Positions 34,218-43,492 of a stretch of 64,000 nt of DNA are shown here, piece by piece (positions within the stretch are counted from its first letter, which is position 1; the number at the start of each line of letters is the position of its first letter). The position numbers were made by a program, and so were the translations under genes. The notes beneath the pieces were generated by a model that was given only the letters and a program-made list of their open reading frames with translations, was not told the origin of the DNA and made no database searches. This DNA comes from Treponema sp. (lineage in GTDB: Bacteria > Spirochaetota > Spirochaetia > Treponematales > Breznakiellaceae), in NCBI GenBank assembly GCA_009777335.1, contig WRMC01000009.1, forward strand, positions 48,482 to 112,481. The letters are read 5' to 3'.

Positions 34218-36248
34218 ATGACTGCCACAGATACACTTTACCGAAATGAGGTCTTTTCAGGTGACATTGATTTTTTAGTGGAACACCTCGGCAAGATCAC
34301 CGATTCTCTGCACCATGAACTGCCCAGCGAATTTATAGAGCGGGTGCGCTATTTAACCAGCGACCTCACGCCGTTCCCTGGAAAGTTCTCCTTTGAGAAG
34401 TTCCCCTACTTCCGGGAGATCGTCGACTGCTTCAGTCCCATCGACCCCACGCAAGAAATAGTTTTAATGAAGGGCGCTCAAATGGGAGCCACCACCGCCG
34501 TCCTTGAGACCGTTCTGCTTTATAACATTATGAGTGATGCCAAGGCGCAGATGTACGTCACCGCAGACGCAGGGCTTATGAAGACCTCAGTGCAGGTGCG
34601 GATCGAAAAGATGATCGATAATGCCGGAGCCCGTGACCTTATATTTTCACAAAGCCGGAAACGCAAGGGCAGCCGGAACACAGGGGACACCGCCATCGCT
34701 AAAGAATACCCCGGCGGATACCTGCACTGCTTTGGAGGCCGCAGTCCGGCCCGGTTCCGTGGCATCTCCTACCCCTGCGCCCTGGCCGATGAGGTGGATG
34801 CATTTCCTGACTCTATTCCAAAAGAGGGAACGGTCATCGACCTCGTGCGGAACCGCACTAAAGCATACACAGGCAGCAAGCGTAAAATCCTCTGGACTTC
34901 CACGCCGCTTATAAAGCAGACATCAAAGGTCGATAAACTTTACCTTGACGGCGACCAGCGCAAATTTCTCGTGCCGTGCAAGCACTGCGGGACTCCCCAG
35001 GAACTGGTCTGGCATGGAAAAAATGAGGACGGCTATACCTGGGGAATTATATGGGAAAACGACGAAGACTCCAATCCTATACTGGAGACCGTGGCATACA
35101 AGTGCAGCAACCCGGACTGCGCCAAGACCATGAAGAACTATGACAAGGCCGTGATAATTCCACGCGGGGAATGGAAGCCCACCGCAAAGCCCATCGCTCC
35201 CAACCGCAGATCTTACCACGTCACGCCGATCTACAACCCGCCCGGTATGTACTCCTGGGAGGATATGGTTCTGCAGTGGGCAGAATGCTGGGACTTGAAA
35301 ACCAACCGCCTGAAGGATAAAGAGAAATACAGGGTGTTCAGAAATACCACCCAGGGCCTCACCTTCGAAGAGCTAGGCGGGAAACAAATCGAATATGAAA
35401 GAGCAATCCAGTTCCGGCGCACGGGCTTCATAATTACAAATGACGAGTCCGGCCTTATCGCCCGTGGCGTTCCCAACGATCTCGCCCTGCAGGATTCCGG
35501 CTCCCCTATCCTCATTATAGCAGCATCTGTCGATGTACAGAACGACAGGCTCTTCGTCGACGTGAAAGGTTACAGTGTGGGTGGTGTAACTTGGACTTTA
35601 GAGTTTATTGAATTGGAGGGGAACACCGCCGATTTTAATGGAGTATGGGATCGGCTTGATACCATTATTAGTGACAAGCGGTACATAGGAACGGACGGCA
35701 AGGTTTACCGGATACAAATTACCATGATCGACTCCGGCCATAATACCGAGTATGTATACGAATATGTCAAACGGCACTCCGGCGGCGTGTTTGCCTGTAA
35801 GGGCAAAGACTACCTGATCAACGGCGAGACATACCAATTCTTCAGTCCCAGCGCCCAGGAAAAAATCGGGTTTCGGAATGCCCTGCATATAAGTACCGGA
35901 AAATTAAAAGACAAGATTAGTAATGCCATGACCTCGTCGTTTTGGGTAACAGGCCAGCCCCAGCCGTGGTGGTATCCCAACTTCAGGGAAGATGCCCGTG
36001 ACGATTATTTCAAACAGTTTGAGGCCGAAAGCCGAGAGGAAAAAAGGGATGCTATTACTAAGCAGTTTCGGGGATATATTTGGAAGCAGAAATTCGGACA
36101 GGACAACCACGCCCTGGACTGTTATGTTTACAATTTAGCGGCGCTAGAGCTTGCCGCCGAATACTGGTGCAAGGAACACCTCGGCCTGCCAACGCTGGAC
36201 TGGACGGCCTTTTGGGAGCTTGCAAAGCAGGGCGAGTTTTATCAATAA
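34218..36248 (+). CDS. Terminase large subunit (lambda GpA family)
   Basis: 676 residues, normal for GpA-type terminases. ATPase: KGAQMGAT (residues 85-92, deviant Walker A) and ALADEVD (Walker B, D192-E193). A zinc-finger-like pair CKHC...CSNPDC lies around residue 255-300. The nuclease domain in the C-terminal half has VDVQNDRLFVDVKGYSVGG and a late FGQDNHALDCYVYNLAA. It translocates DNA into the prohead and cuts it. The GpA type predicts cos ends. Confidence 0.93.
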   Translation: MTATDTLYRNEVFSGDIDFLVEHLGKITDSLHHELPSEFIERVRYLTSDLTPFPGKFSFEKFPYFREIVDCFSPIDPTQEIVLMKGAQMGATTAVLETVLLYNIMSDAKAQMYVTADAGLMKTSVQVRIEKMIDNAGARDLIFSQSRKRKGSRNTGDTAIAKEYPGGYLHCFGGRSPARFRGISYPCALADEVDAFPDSIPKEGTVIDLVRNRTKAYTGSKRKILWTSTPLIKQTSKVDKLYLDGDQRKFLVPCKHCGTPQELVWHGKNEDGYTWGIIWENDEDSNPILETVAYKCSNPDCAKTMKNYDKAVIIPRGEWKPTAKPIAPNRRSYHVTPIYNPPGMYSWEDMVLQWAECWDLKTNRLKDKEKYRVFRNTTQGLTFEELGGKQIEYERAIQFRRTGFIITNDESGLIARGVPNDLALQDSGSPILIIAASVDVQNDRLFVDVKGYSVGGVTWTLEFIELEGNTADFNGVWDRLDTIISDKRYIGTDGKVYRIQITMIDSGHNTEYVYEYVKRHSGGVFACKGKDYLINGETYQFFSPSAQEKIGFRNALHISTGKLKDKISNAMTSSFWVTGQPQPWWYPNFREDARDDYFKQFEAESREEKRDAITKQFRGYIWKQKFGQDNHALDCYVYNLAALELAAEYWCKEHLGLPTLDWTAFWELAKQGEFYQ

Positions 36249-36250
36249 AA

Positions 36251-36427
36251 CTATGCCAGCCCAGCCCAGGAGTCAACCACCTTTTTAGCTTCCGCTGGTT
36301 TGTAATTAAAAAAACGGCACAGGTATTCCCATGCGCCATCCCATGCGATTTCTTTTTTCAAAAAAGCCACCCGCATCTGATCCACCGTCTCATACGGATT
36401 ATTTACCCGCACACTGTCGTCAAACAT
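36251..36427 (-). CDS. Small phage protein (58 aa), end of minus operon
   Basis: A 58-residue frame starting MFDDSVRVNNPYETVDQMRV and ending KKVVDSWAGLA. GAAGGAG lies 6 nt before the ATG, inside the end of the upstream gene, with which it overlaps by 8 bp, so it is translationally coupled. A mixed-charge, probably helical cytoplasmic protein; no family recognised. It ends 3 bp from the terminase stop. Confidence 0.65.
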   Translation of the reverse strand: MFDDSVRVNNPYETVDQMRVAFLKKEIAWDGAWEYLCRFFNYKPAEAKKVVDSWAGLA

Positions 36428-36800
36428 TTTCTACTCCTTCAATAAATAAAAATCCGGTCTGTGATGTATTCTTATATGAACCATCGGCCTTTCGGGGAGC
36501 CCCTTCTAATTCCCAAACGTGCATCTCATTTTTTGAAAAGAAGGTTCCCCAATGATTACTCGTTCTGAGAAAAGCCATCCTCCCCTCTATTATCCCAAGG
36601 CGGTATTCAGAAGCCTGCTTCCTATTGTGACTTTGCGATTTATGTATTTTTCTTGTGCTTGCCGTGCTAGGCCCGCCATCACACAGGAAGGTAAAGGTTA
36701 GGATTTTGTTTTCATGGATTTTATCCACGGCTTCCTTGTTTTCTTTGTAGAATTTATTTGCCTCTTTCCAATCGGCTTTCATTTTTTCCATAAAGTTCAT
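36420..36800 (-). CDS. Phage protein of unknown function (126 aa)
   Basis: 126 residues. Helical, charged N-terminus (MEKMKADWKEANKFYKENKEAVDKIHENK), then a segment with FLCDGGPSTASTRKIHKSQSH and HWGTFFSKNEMHVWELEG. No known domain recognised. GGGGAAG precedes the ATG. The ATG overlaps the upstream stop (ATGA), and the 3' end overlaps the next gene by 8 bp. Confidence 0.65.
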   Translation of the reverse strand: MNFMEKMKADWKEANKFYKENKEAVDKIHENKILTFTFLCDGGPSTASTRKIHKSQSHNRKQASEYRLGIIEGRMAFLRTSNHWGTFFSKNEMHVWELEGAPRKADGSYKNTSQTGFLFIEGVENV

Positions 36801-37039
36801 TTCTTATCTTCCCCTTTTGGCCAGCGCCGTCCGGCGCTCGGCCTAGTGCGGAACCGCAGAACATCGTCACGGAAAATTAAAAACTGGTATCGGTTCCCCC
36901 TGCCTATAGTGCGGATGCCATTATCAGCGCACCAGTTCTGCACCGTGCGTGGAGTGCATTTCTCTCCCGCAGAGACGGTTTCCACATCAGCGGGCCAGCC
37001 ATCGAAGGTATCAATCCAGTCAGGTTTTTCTTCAGCCAT
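36797..37039 (-). CDS. Small HTH DNA-binding protein (excisionase-like)
   Basis: 80 residues. The middle reads as a MerR/HTH_17-type winged helix: SAGEKCTPRTVQNWCADNGIRTIGRGNRYQFLIFRDDVLRF, with the TPRTVQNW recognition helix and R..N.Y.F wing, as in phage excisionases and small regulators. It could serve as excisionase for the integrase or as regulator of this minus-strand operon; position alone does not decide. Confidence 0.7.
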   Translation of the reverse strand: MAEEKPDWIDTFDGWPADVETVSAGEKCTPRTVQNWCADNGIRTIGRGNRYQFLIFRDDVLRFRTRPSAGRRWPKGEDKK

Positions 37040-37045
37040 AAATAA

Positions 37046-37288
37046 TTATATATCATAATGGCTAGTGGTATACCCAGCCGCCTTTGCATTGGCATCTGTG
37101 GCCACGCTCCGGTAAAGGCTAGAGCCACAGGGAAGCAGCCCCCGGCGCACCTGCTCCCTGAGCCATATACCAGCAGCCACCCTTGAATAATCGTCCGTAA
37201 AGGCTATGGTATCACCCAGCTCGCCAGACTCATCGGCAGGCCCCAGCACCTCAAAGAGCGTCATTTTATCGCCGTACATATTAAGCAT
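37046..37288 (-). CDS. Small phage protein (80 aa)
   Basis: 80 residues from ATG 37288 (GGGGAGG 6 nt upstream), overlapping the upstream stop by 8 bp. It starts MLNMYGDKMTLFEVLGPADE and includes AAGIWLREQVRRGLLPCG. No family recognised. The tight coupling with its neighbours supports a real gene. Confidence 0.62.
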   Translation of the reverse strand: MLNMYGDKMTLFEVLGPADESGELGDTIAFTDDYSRVAAGIWLREQVRRGLLPCGSSLYRSVATDANAKAAGYTTSHYDI

Positions 37289-37532
37289 TAACAGCCTCCC
37301 CATATACGCTGTCAAACCTTGCATGGTCGTATGAGTAATAGTCTATAGTTCCAGTGGTGTCAAATTTTACAAGATACTCCTTTTTTAATTCGCAGAATAC
37401 CTTGAAGTTTACCGCCCACAAGCGAGCCCCATCCTTGCGCTCAACCCACGCCCGATTACCAACATAATCATGAACGAGGCTGGCTCCCTCTTTTAACGAA
37501 GCCAGCGTTTTTTCAAATCCGTATGTTCTCAT
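37281..37532 (-). CDS. Small phage protein (83 aa)
   Basis: 83 residues from ATG 37532 (G-rich ribosome site GGGGGGTGCAGG). Starts MRTYGFEKTLASLKEGASL; beta-rich centre (VNFKVFCELKKEYLVKFDTT). No family recognised. It lies 13 bp after the upstream small gene. Confidence 0.6.
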   Translation of the reverse strand: MRTYGFEKTLASLKEGASLVHDYVGNRAWVERKDGARLWAVNFKVFCELKKEYLVKFDTTGTIDYYSYDHARFDSVYGEAVNA

Positions 37533-37545
37533 CCTGCACCCCCCC

Positions 37546-37737
37546 CTATGATCCCACCGTAATACTACGGAAGCCAAGCTCCCGTGCCTTTGCTATAGCC
37601 TGCTTTTTTGCCTCGGTATATGTTCCAGTGAAAGCGTGTGGCTCATCTTTACTGCCCATGTAAAAAATCCAGCGCCCGAATCCTCTCGGCTGCTTGAGCC
37701 ATACGTTGTAATATTCCCTTGTTTCTACCCTTACCAT
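37546..37737 (-). CDS. Small phage protein (63 aa)
   Basis: 63 residues beginning MVRVETREYYNVWLKQPRGF, with an AGGAGG site 5 nt before the ATG. A basic helical C-terminal half (TEAKKQAIAKARELGF). No family recognised. Confidence 0.62.
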   Translation of the reverse strand: MVRVETREYYNVWLKQPRGFGRWIFYMGSKDEPHAFTGTYTEAKKQAIAKARELGFRSITVGS

Positions 37738-37746
37738 TCCGTCCTC

Positions 37747-38001
37747 CTAATTTCCAAATGTTCTGATCGCATTAAAGTTCTTGTCGGTTCCCTTGGGTGT
37801 AAAGCCCTCGTTTGCCAACGCCCAAAGGATATCGTTTGCCGTGTTCCCTGCTTCGGAACAACCCTGCCGTGCCGCCTTGATAAGCTCAGGAAGCGCCGCC
37901 AGGCAAGCGTCAAATTCGGGCTGTGTTGAAGTCCCAAACTTCCCAAGAACCATCTCCTTCCCCTCGGCATCAATAAACACGTTTTCTTGTCTTTTATTCA
38001 T
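37747..38001 (-). CDS. Small phage protein (84 aa)
   Basis: 84 residues from ATG 38001 (AAAGGAG 6 nt upstream), overlapping the upstream stop by 8 bp. Starts MNKRQENVFIDAEGKEMVLG; a Cys-containing helix FDACLAALPELIKAARQGCSEAG follows. No family recognised. Confidence 0.62.
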   Translation of the reverse strand: MNKRQENVFIDAEGKEMVLGKFGTSTQPEFDACLAALPELIKAARQGCSEAGNTANDILWALANEGFTPKGTDKNFNAIRTFGN

Positions 38002-38209
38002 TTTCCGCTCCTTTATTAATTCCCAAAAAATTGAGAATCTCGTCAAGCTGTTCTAAAACGTGGCCAGCGTCCCCAACGTGACCCCAGTTTACTTCTTCAG
38101 GGCTGTACCCCAGGTGATTTTGGATAAAATCGCTCAGGGTTCCGGCTTTTTCGCTTGCCTCTGCAATTTTGCCTATAAAAGCGTTCAGGGCATCTTCGTT
38201 ATTTTTCAT
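37994..38209 (-). CDS. Small phage protein (71 aa), first gene of minus operon
   Basis: 71 residues, acidic and helical (MKNNEDALNAFIGKIAEASE...LDEILNFLGINKGAENE), preceded by AAAGGAGAGG. It is the promoter-proximal gene of the eight-gene minus-strand operon that ends at 36251. No family recognised. Confidence 0.65.
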   Translation of the reverse strand: MKNNEDALNAFIGKIAEASEKAGTLSDFIQNHLGYSPEEVNWGHVGDAGHVLEQLDEILNFLGINKGAENE

Positions 38210-38244
38210 AAAATCCTCTCCTTTGCCTTTCGGCTTATATTATA

Positions 38245-38274
38245 ATTATAGCACCATAGCGAAAAATAAGTCAA
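38245..38274 (-). promoter_or_regulatory. Strong sigma-70 promoter of the minus-strand small-gene operon
   Basis: On the minus strand TTGACT (38269-38274), 18-nt spacer, TATAAT (38245-38250), about 36 bp before the first ATG. It is the best promoter match inside the prophage, so this operon could be expressed in the lysogen or early. Confidence 0.75.
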
Positions 38275-38420
38275 GTCTTTTTTCAAAAAAAATCAAAAAA
38301 AATGCAGATTTTTTTTGAAATGGTACACGTCCATGTAGTAGTTTGGGGAAATCCGGCCTAATTTGTAAAATTTTCCGGCGCTTAATAGCTTGTATATACC
38401 CCTGCCAATAAAATGCGTTC

Positions 38421-38726
38421 ATGGCAGTAATTGAGGAAGGGCATCCGGCCCTATCCGGCTCGGCAGCGGAATCCTGGGCTGACCTTGTAAAAAATAGCAA
38501 GATAATCCTCTATGAATTAGACAAGGCAATCCTAGCCCTGACACGGGAGGGCCTAAAGAGCTTCACCCTTAATACAGGACAGACCACCCACAACGTCACC
38601 CCCCTCGACCTCCCCGTTTTAATTCAGCGCCGCAAAGACCTCATAGATCAAATTGAGCGCATGGATGCCCAGGCTCAGGCCGAGGCAACTCCCCCATCGC
38701 TGGTGCAGGTGGTTCCCAAATGCTAA
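38421..38726 (+). CDS. Head-tail joining protein, gpW-like
   Basis: 101 residues. Helical N-terminus ([66 protein letters not shown]) matches the plan of small gpW-type proteins: a basic beta hairpin between two helices, ending in a long helix. In lambda, gpW is encoded exactly here, between terminase and portal, and closes the filled head. The start has no clear ribosome site, and its last 7 bases overlap the portal start. Confidence 0.68.
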   Translation: MAVIEEGHPALSGSAAESWADLVKNSKIILYELDKAILALTREGLKSFTLNTGQTTHNVTPLDLPVLIQRRKDLIDQIERMDAQAQAEATPPSLVQVVPKC

Positions 38727-40474
38727 GACACAATATGATGCCGAGCGGAAATCCAAAAGAACTGGACGACGTCCTCGCATACTTTGTACGGAACGCCATC
38801 GACGACGTGTTTGACGGCGATACCTTTGACAATTCATTCGGCCCCACCCGGAACTACCTGTGGGAAAATGGCGTGGATTACTACACGCTCCGGCACAGGT
38901 CAATCCAACTTTACATCGAGAACCCTTACGTGTCCGGCATCATAAACCGGATGCTTCGGAACGAGATATTCACCGGAATAATACCGGAGGCGACCCCGCT
39001 GGCTTCCGTTATCTGGCCGGACATGGAACAGCGAGACAGGGAAAAACTGGCAACGGACTATTCGGAAAAAATGACCGAGGCTTTCCGGCTCTATGCTTCG
39101 GACTGCACGGTCTTCGATTATCGAGAGGAGCTTACCTTCGGGGAATTCCAAAACCAATGCCGCCTTGAGTCCATGCTTTGCGGTGACGGCATCATTGTAT
39201 CCCATATAAACCAGCGCACCAGGCTTCCCTGCTGGGATTGGATCAACGGCAACTATATAATGACCGACCCCGAATACAGAGTTCCCAAAGGCCACAGGGT
39301 GGTTCACGGCGTGGAACTCGACAGCCAGGGCAGGCACGTTGCATACCATGTGCGGGAGTTTGACGGCGAGAATATATCTTTCAAACGAATCCCTGTCACA
39401 GGGAAAAAATCCGGCAGGCAGATCTCCTGGATGATTTACGGCGGGGACAAGCTCCTCAACAGCGTGAGAGGCATTCCCCTTCTTGGAAATATCCTTTATA
39501 TGCTCAAAGACCTGGACAGGTACAAGAACGCCGAACTGCGAGCGGCGGTGGTAAACAGCCTCCTCCCCATGTTTATCTCAAGGGAAAAAGAGGGAACTCC
39601 GGCGCGGGGAGTCATTGACGGCATGGGCAGGTACAACGCACCCGATGCCGGAACTCCAGCTTCGGTCGAGGCGGAAAAGAAAGCCTCCGCCGATACCCAG
39701 CAGGCGCAGGACTCCCATCAGCCAACCGCCGCCCTGCTCCCCGGCACGGTCATGGACAGGCTCGCGCCCGGCGAGAAACCCGTCAGCTTTGATACCCAGC
39801 GCCCGAATGTCAATTATGGAAACTTTGAACGGATCATCCTTTCCGGCATAGCATGGTCAAGAGGTATCCCGCCCGAAACGGTGATCATGCAATACACCAG
39901 CAGCTACTCCGCAGGCCGCCAGGCTAATAATGAATATCAGATAAACCTCAAATACCTGACCTTTAAACACGCCAAGGATATCGGTCAGATTATATACTCA
40001 GAATTTACTATTCAGTCCGCCCTGCTGGGCCAGCTTGATCTTCCAGGGTTCTTGAACTGCGTTTTTGAACCGGCGCAGTGGAAGCTCCGAGGAGCTTGGC
40101 TCAAATGCGAATGGTCTGGTCTCTCAAGGCCGTCCGTGGATATTCAAAAAGAAACGAACGCCATGAGAACCCTGCTGCAAATGGGAGTCATTACCCACGA
40201 CATGGTCGCTCGCCAGTTCAGCGGCCTCGACTTCAGGGCAGTGCAAAACAAGCTGGAGATAGAGCGGGAGCTTATGGACAGCCACGGTTTTAAGCCCACA
40301 TATTCCTCGGAAAAAAACGGTCAAACACAAACCACGCCGGAAGAGGAAGATAAATCCGAGGACTTACTAGCAGCCGAACAGGAGATCGAAGAGTATCTAG
40401 CAAACGGAAGCGCAGAGCTTCGTGAACTTTGGGACAACTACCAGGACGTTCTTGCGTCGACGCAAGTGCGATGA
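38720..40474 (+). CDS. Portal protein (lambda gpB family)
   Basis: 584 residues, consistent with lambda-type portals. Marks are [33 protein letters not shown] near residue 55, [68 protein letters not shown] and [13 protein letters not shown]. It forms the ring through which DNA enters the head. The C-terminal ~60 residues are acidic ([20 protein letters not shown]). The last codons lie over a copy of the TTGCGTCGACGCAA palindrome. Confidence 0.92.
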   Translation: MLRHNMMPSGNPKELDDVLAYFVRNAIDDVFDGDTFDNSFGPTRNYLWENGVDYYTLRHRSIQLYIENPYVSGIINRMLRNEIFTGIIPEATPLASVIWPDMEQRDREKLATDYSEKMTEAFRLYASDCTVFDYREELTFGEFQNQCRLESMLCGDGIIVSHINQRTRLPCWDWINGNYIMTDPEYRVPKGHRVVHGVELDSQGRHVAYHVREFDGENISFKRIPVTGKKSGRQISWMIYGGDKLLNSVRGIPLLGNILYMLKDLDRYKNAELRAAVVNSLLPMFISREKEGTPARGVIDGMGRYNAPDAGTPASVEAEKKASADTQQAQDSHQPTAALLPGTVMDRLAPGEKPVSFDTQRPNVNYGNFERIILSGIAWSRGIPPETVIMQYTSSYSAGRQANNEYQINLKYLTFKHAKDIGQIIYSEFTIQSALLGQLDLPGFLNCVFEPAQWKLRGAWLKCEWSGLSRPSVDIQKETNAMRTLLQMGVITHDMVARQFSGLDFRAVQNKLEIERELMDSHGFKPTYSSEKNGQTQTTPEEEDKSEDLLAAEQEIEEYLANGSAELRELWDNYQDVLASTQVR

Positions 40475-40497
40475 CTTTATAGGGGAGGGGCTGATTG

Positions 40498-41304
40498 ATG
40501 AATGAAGAATTGCTAGAGCTTGGGTTTTGGAGAGCCTTTTGGATTTCGGTAAAAAGCAACCCCGAAGTTCTAAGGGCTTTTATTATAGGCTCGTTCACCG
40601 TTGTTATTTTTATCTTGCTCATGGTCGCATCCAAACTCCGGCTATTTAAAAACTTTTCGCTTGGGAAGACCGGATTGTCTGTACAGGCAAAGGAAAAAGA
40701 AAAAGAGAAGGAGTTCCAATCAGGCAACCTGGAACATCTTGTCAGGGATAATATTCAAAAGCTGGACGCGGAGCTTTTAGAATTTGCAATGGAAAAAGCC
40801 AAGCTGCTCCGGCGCAGCCTGGCCATTGAACTCCACCAAGGTATAAAGTGTTCAGCGATTCGCAAGAGCCTCTCGTCCGCTTTGCGATATCCGCTCTTTG
40901 AAGCTTCGTTCAGAAATAATTTTAAATATGTATTGAGGCCGGAAAATTCCCAATATTATATTGAGCGCCTCTTGAAAGAAATCTCTTATGAATATGAAGA
41001 ATTTGCAATTGAACACGCAATCTCCTACTGTCCAAATGATGAAGATAAGAAATGCCCCTGCATACCATTATGGGAAAATATAAAAAATACCTTGGAAGAC
41101 AAACTAATCGAAGATTGGGCCAATGCAATCCGGCAAAAAAATATTGATATTTGTAATAAAAAAATCGATGTCTATCGCAATTTTATCAAATCGTTTGAGG
41201 AACTCGGCGACACCACAAAGGTCAAGGTTTTTGAACACTGCATCGATAAGAACCGTGGTTACATCGAGGCTTTCATACGAAAGCCCGGATTGAGAGAAAA
41301 TTAA
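40498..41304 (+). CDS. Unrecognised single-pass membrane protein (moron)
   Basis: 268 residues from ATG 40498 (AGGGGAGGGG upstream). One membrane helix (AFIIGSFTVVIFILLMVASKL, about residues 27-47), then a lysine/glutamate-rich stretch and a long helical cytoplasmic part with a CPNDEDKKCPC segment. No family recognised. It sits between portal and lipase-like genes, where lambda has the protease, so it is an insertion in the head module and may act on the host (for example exclusion), which is only inference. Confidence 0.6.
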   Translation: MNEELLELGFWRAFWISVKSNPEVLRAFIIGSFTVVIFILLMVASKLRLFKNFSLGKTGLSVQAKEKEKEKEFQSGNLEHLVRDNIQKLDAELLEFAMEKAKLLRRSLAIELHQGIKCSAIRKSLSSALRYPLFEASFRNNFKYVLRPENSQYYIERLLKEISYEYEEFAIEHAISYCPNDEDKKCPCIPLWENIKNTLEDKLIEDWANAIRQKNIDICNKKIDVYRNFIKSFEELGDTTKVKVFEHCIDKNRGYIEAFIRKPGLREN

Positions 41305-41322
41305 TTCCAGGAGGGAATAAAA

Positions 41323-42042
41323 ATGATTGAATGGAAACCAGGAAAAGCACACTTTGACTACCTGCGGTCTCGCCCCTATATTCGCTTACCAAGCAACACA
41401 AGCTACCTAATCGAAAAGCACGGCGATGTTCTATATATCTGCTTTGAGGAAACATCCGGCTGTACCAAGCAGGCCCAAGCAGACGACTGGGCAGCGAACC
41501 TGAATTTTTTCCCCAAGAAATTTGATGTTTTTCCCGGCAGTAAAATAAGGGCCCACGATGGTCTGGCACGGCAGTACCTGGAAGTGCGACAGGAAATCCT
41601 CGATCTCCTATACAGCGGGAAATACAAACAAATATATGTCGGCGGTTTTTCCCAGGGCGCTGGTTTAACCACCGCCTGCGTACAGGACATCGGGTTCCGC
41701 ATTGACAGGGACAAGCTCAATATCGAAGTACTCGGTATCAGCTACAGCGGGCCGAGGTTCTTTAGCCTTTGGAAGGCAGGGCTTATAAAGAAAGCCGTCA
41801 AAAACAGGCTCCTGACTATTAAAGGGAGGTGGGACCCGGTAGTTTATGTGCCTTTCAAACGAATGCCGACCTTCTTTACCTTCAGGTGGTCGCCATTCAA
41901 GCTCCGGCTCTGCTGGCCACGCCTGACCTTTTGGGGAGACTACGGCAAGGTGACATGGATCGGAAAAATACTCCGGCCATTTCCTTTACAACATGATCCA
42001 GCGCAGGTAGGTAAAAACCTGCTCGATAAATACGGGTGTTAG
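41323..42042 (+). CDS. Lipase class 3-like alpha/beta hydrolase
   Basis: 239 residues. The nucleophile elbow VGGFS110QGAG fits GxSxG, followed by a helix. RWD171PVVYVP resembles the class 3 lipase Asp motif (D-P-V-x-x-x-P), and H224 (PLQHDP) is suitably placed as catalytic His, so a full triad can be proposed. No signal peptide. GGAGGG lies before the ATG. A lipase-like enzyme next to holin and peptidase genes could help open the spirochaete envelope during lysis; modification of host lipids is the alternative. Confidence 0.68.
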   Translation: MIEWKPGKAHFDYLRSRPYIRLPSNTSYLIEKHGDVLYICFEETSGCTKQAQADDWAANLNFFPKKFDVFPGSKIRAHDGLARQYLEVRQEILDLLYSGKYKQIYVGGFSQGAGLTTACVQDIGFRIDRDKLNIEVLGISYSGPRFFSLWKAGLIKKAVKNRLLTIKGRWDPVVYVPFKRMPTFFTFRWSPFKLRLCWPRLTFWGDYGKVTWIGKILRPFPLQHDPAQVGKNLLDKYGC

Positions 42043-42057
42043 ATGCAAGGGGAAATT

Positions 42058-42420
42058 ATGGCTGACGAAAAATGGTCAACGAGTAAATTTTTTATAGGGA
42101 TCGCCAAGGTGATAATAAACATGGCCACCGCCTCATGGGTGGTTTACACGCTTATAGCCTACACGATACTCCAGAAGATTTTTATTGCAACCAACGGCGA
42201 ACTGAACGCTTATTTAACATCCCCAGTGATGATCATCTTGGTTTCCGGCTGGGTGGTCGTGTCTGTGATTATGGGATGTAACCTGCAACGAGCCGTCTCT
42301 ACTATGGTCGAGAATGCAAAAATAACAGCGGAGATAAAAGCTGGTGCATCGCTCAGTAAAAATATAAATCTAACAGGTACTGCTGATGCCGCCCAAATTG
42401 TCGAGGCGGCAAAAAGATAA
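42058..42420 (+). CDS. Holin-like two-helix membrane protein
   Basis: 120 residues from ATG 42058 (AAGGGGAAATT upstream). Two membrane helices (ASWVVYTLIAYTILQKIFIA and SPVMIILVSGWVVVSVIMGC) with a short loop and a polar C-terminal tail. Its size and position just before a peptidoglycan peptidase suggest a class II holin; there is no sequence signature to prove it. Confidence 0.6.
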   Translation: MADEKWSTSKFFIGIAKVIINMATASWVVYTLIAYTILQKIFIATNGELNAYLTSPVMIILVSGWVVVSVIMGCNLQRAVSTMVENAKITAEIKAGASLSKNINLTGTADAAQIVEAAKR

Positions 42421-42432
42421 TAGGAGTAAAAA

Positions 42433-43065
42433 ATGAAAATCAACGTTTCAGAGGGCAAGCCAAACTTCTCACAGAGAAACAATGAGCGAGACCCCCACGG
42501 CGCTTGCAACGTCACAAGCATGGTCATGGCGTTATTCTATCTCGGATACGAATTCCCGAAAGGGAAATATGAGCAGCCGGAAGATAACCTGCACGATCAC
42601 ATCTCCAACAACCCCGAATGCGTAAAGTACTGCGCCGACTTTGTTTCAAAGAACCCCTGGGCAGCAGGCATCCCCGCTATGCAAATTCATGACCTGCTTT
42701 CATGGTGTACAAACCACTGGATGGGCAACCGGATCACGACCTTTTCAACCAACCGCTCCATGCCGAACATCCTTGCAGAACTGAGAGGAGGCAGGCCAGT
42801 AGTTTTATCTGGCGATTTTCCCTTTACAACATCAAAGGGAGTAAAAACAACCCTCGGACACATTGTCGTGCTGGTCGGCGCAGAATGGGATGAGGGAAAC
42901 TCCGGCAACCCTGACCGGATAATTATCGATGACCCATACGGCAACACGATCAATAACTTTCAAGGATCAGGGAACGATGTCGTTTTATCCTTTGAGCAAT
43001 TCGTCAAGTGGTTCAAGCCCCACAACTCCGCAACAGCGAAGTGGGGACATTTTTTTATTAAATAA
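42433..43065 (+). CDS. C39-like cysteine peptidase (putative endolysin)
   Basis: 210 residues. Papain-like/C39 arrangement: C25 in PHGACNVTSMVMAL, H143 in LGHIVVLVGAEWD and D167 in IIIDDPYGN, with the conserved GRPVVLSGDFP strand between. Such enzymes cleave peptide cross-links. No signal peptide, so it would depend on the holin-like protein encoded 12 bp upstream. AGGAG precedes the ATG. It forms the core of a lysis cassette with the two overlapping membrane genes downstream. Confidence 0.72.
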   Translation: MKINVSEGKPNFSQRNNERDPHGACNVTSMVMALFYLGYEFPKGKYEQPEDNLHDHISNNPECVKYCADFVSKNPWAAGIPAMQIHDLLSWCTNHWMGNRITTFSTNRSMPNILAELRGGRPVVLSGDFPFTTSKGVKTTLGHIVVLVGAEWDEGNSGNPDRIIIDDPYGNTINNFQGSGNDVVLSFEQFVKWFKPHNSATAKWGHFFIK

Positions 43066-43075
43066 CGGAGGAGCC

Positions 43076-43492
43076 ATGAATGAAAAAGGGAAAAAAAATC
43101 TTTTCATTATTATTTTTTGTATTGCTGGCCTGCTTACCGCAGGCTCTCTTTGCTTCGGAGCATACCACAGAAACAAGCACGTCAATCTACGAGACACCCT
43201 TGATGCCGCAAACGCCGGAGAACTACAACGGCAACTCGGACTCGTTACCGATGAGCTTGAGCGAGCCAGAGCAGAGATTATTGAATCCCAACAATCCGTG
43301 GAGCGACTTGAGGATATTGATCAGCGAAGGCTTGCAGGGATTGAGCGAATCGAACGAAGCGCTGAATCAATTGGAGTGGGAATTATCAACGCTAAGAGCG
43401 GAAACGAGCGAGCAGAGATTGCTATACGAGGAATCGCAGAGATTATTGACATCCTTGAGGACGAATTTGGAAGAGGCGCTGTGGGCGATTGA
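43076..43492 (+). CDS. Putative i-spanin-like membrane coiled-coil protein
   Basis: 138 residues from ATG 43076, 5 nt after GGAGG. N-terminal anchor FIIIFCIAGLLTAGSLCFGAY (residues 10-30) and then a long coiled coil (GELQRQLGLVTDELERARAEIIESQQSVERL...), the plan of Rz-type inner-membrane spanins. It overlaps the next gene in another frame over its last 413 of 417 bases; the two ATGs are only 4 nt apart. Both products look protein-like, so a shared spanin locus is proposed, but one frame could be spurious. Confidence 0.6.
   Translation: MNEKGKKNLFIIIFCIAGLLTAGSLCFGAYHRNKHVNLRDTLDAANAGELQRQLGLVTDELERARAEIIESQQSVERLEDIDQRRLAGIERIERSAESIGVGIINAKSGNERAEIAIRGIAEIIDILEDEFGRGAVGD

Noticed and set aside
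38246..38500. 84-codon minus frame upstream of the minus operon
   Set aside because: It lies over the strong promoter and antisense to the gpW-like gene; composition is not protein-like.
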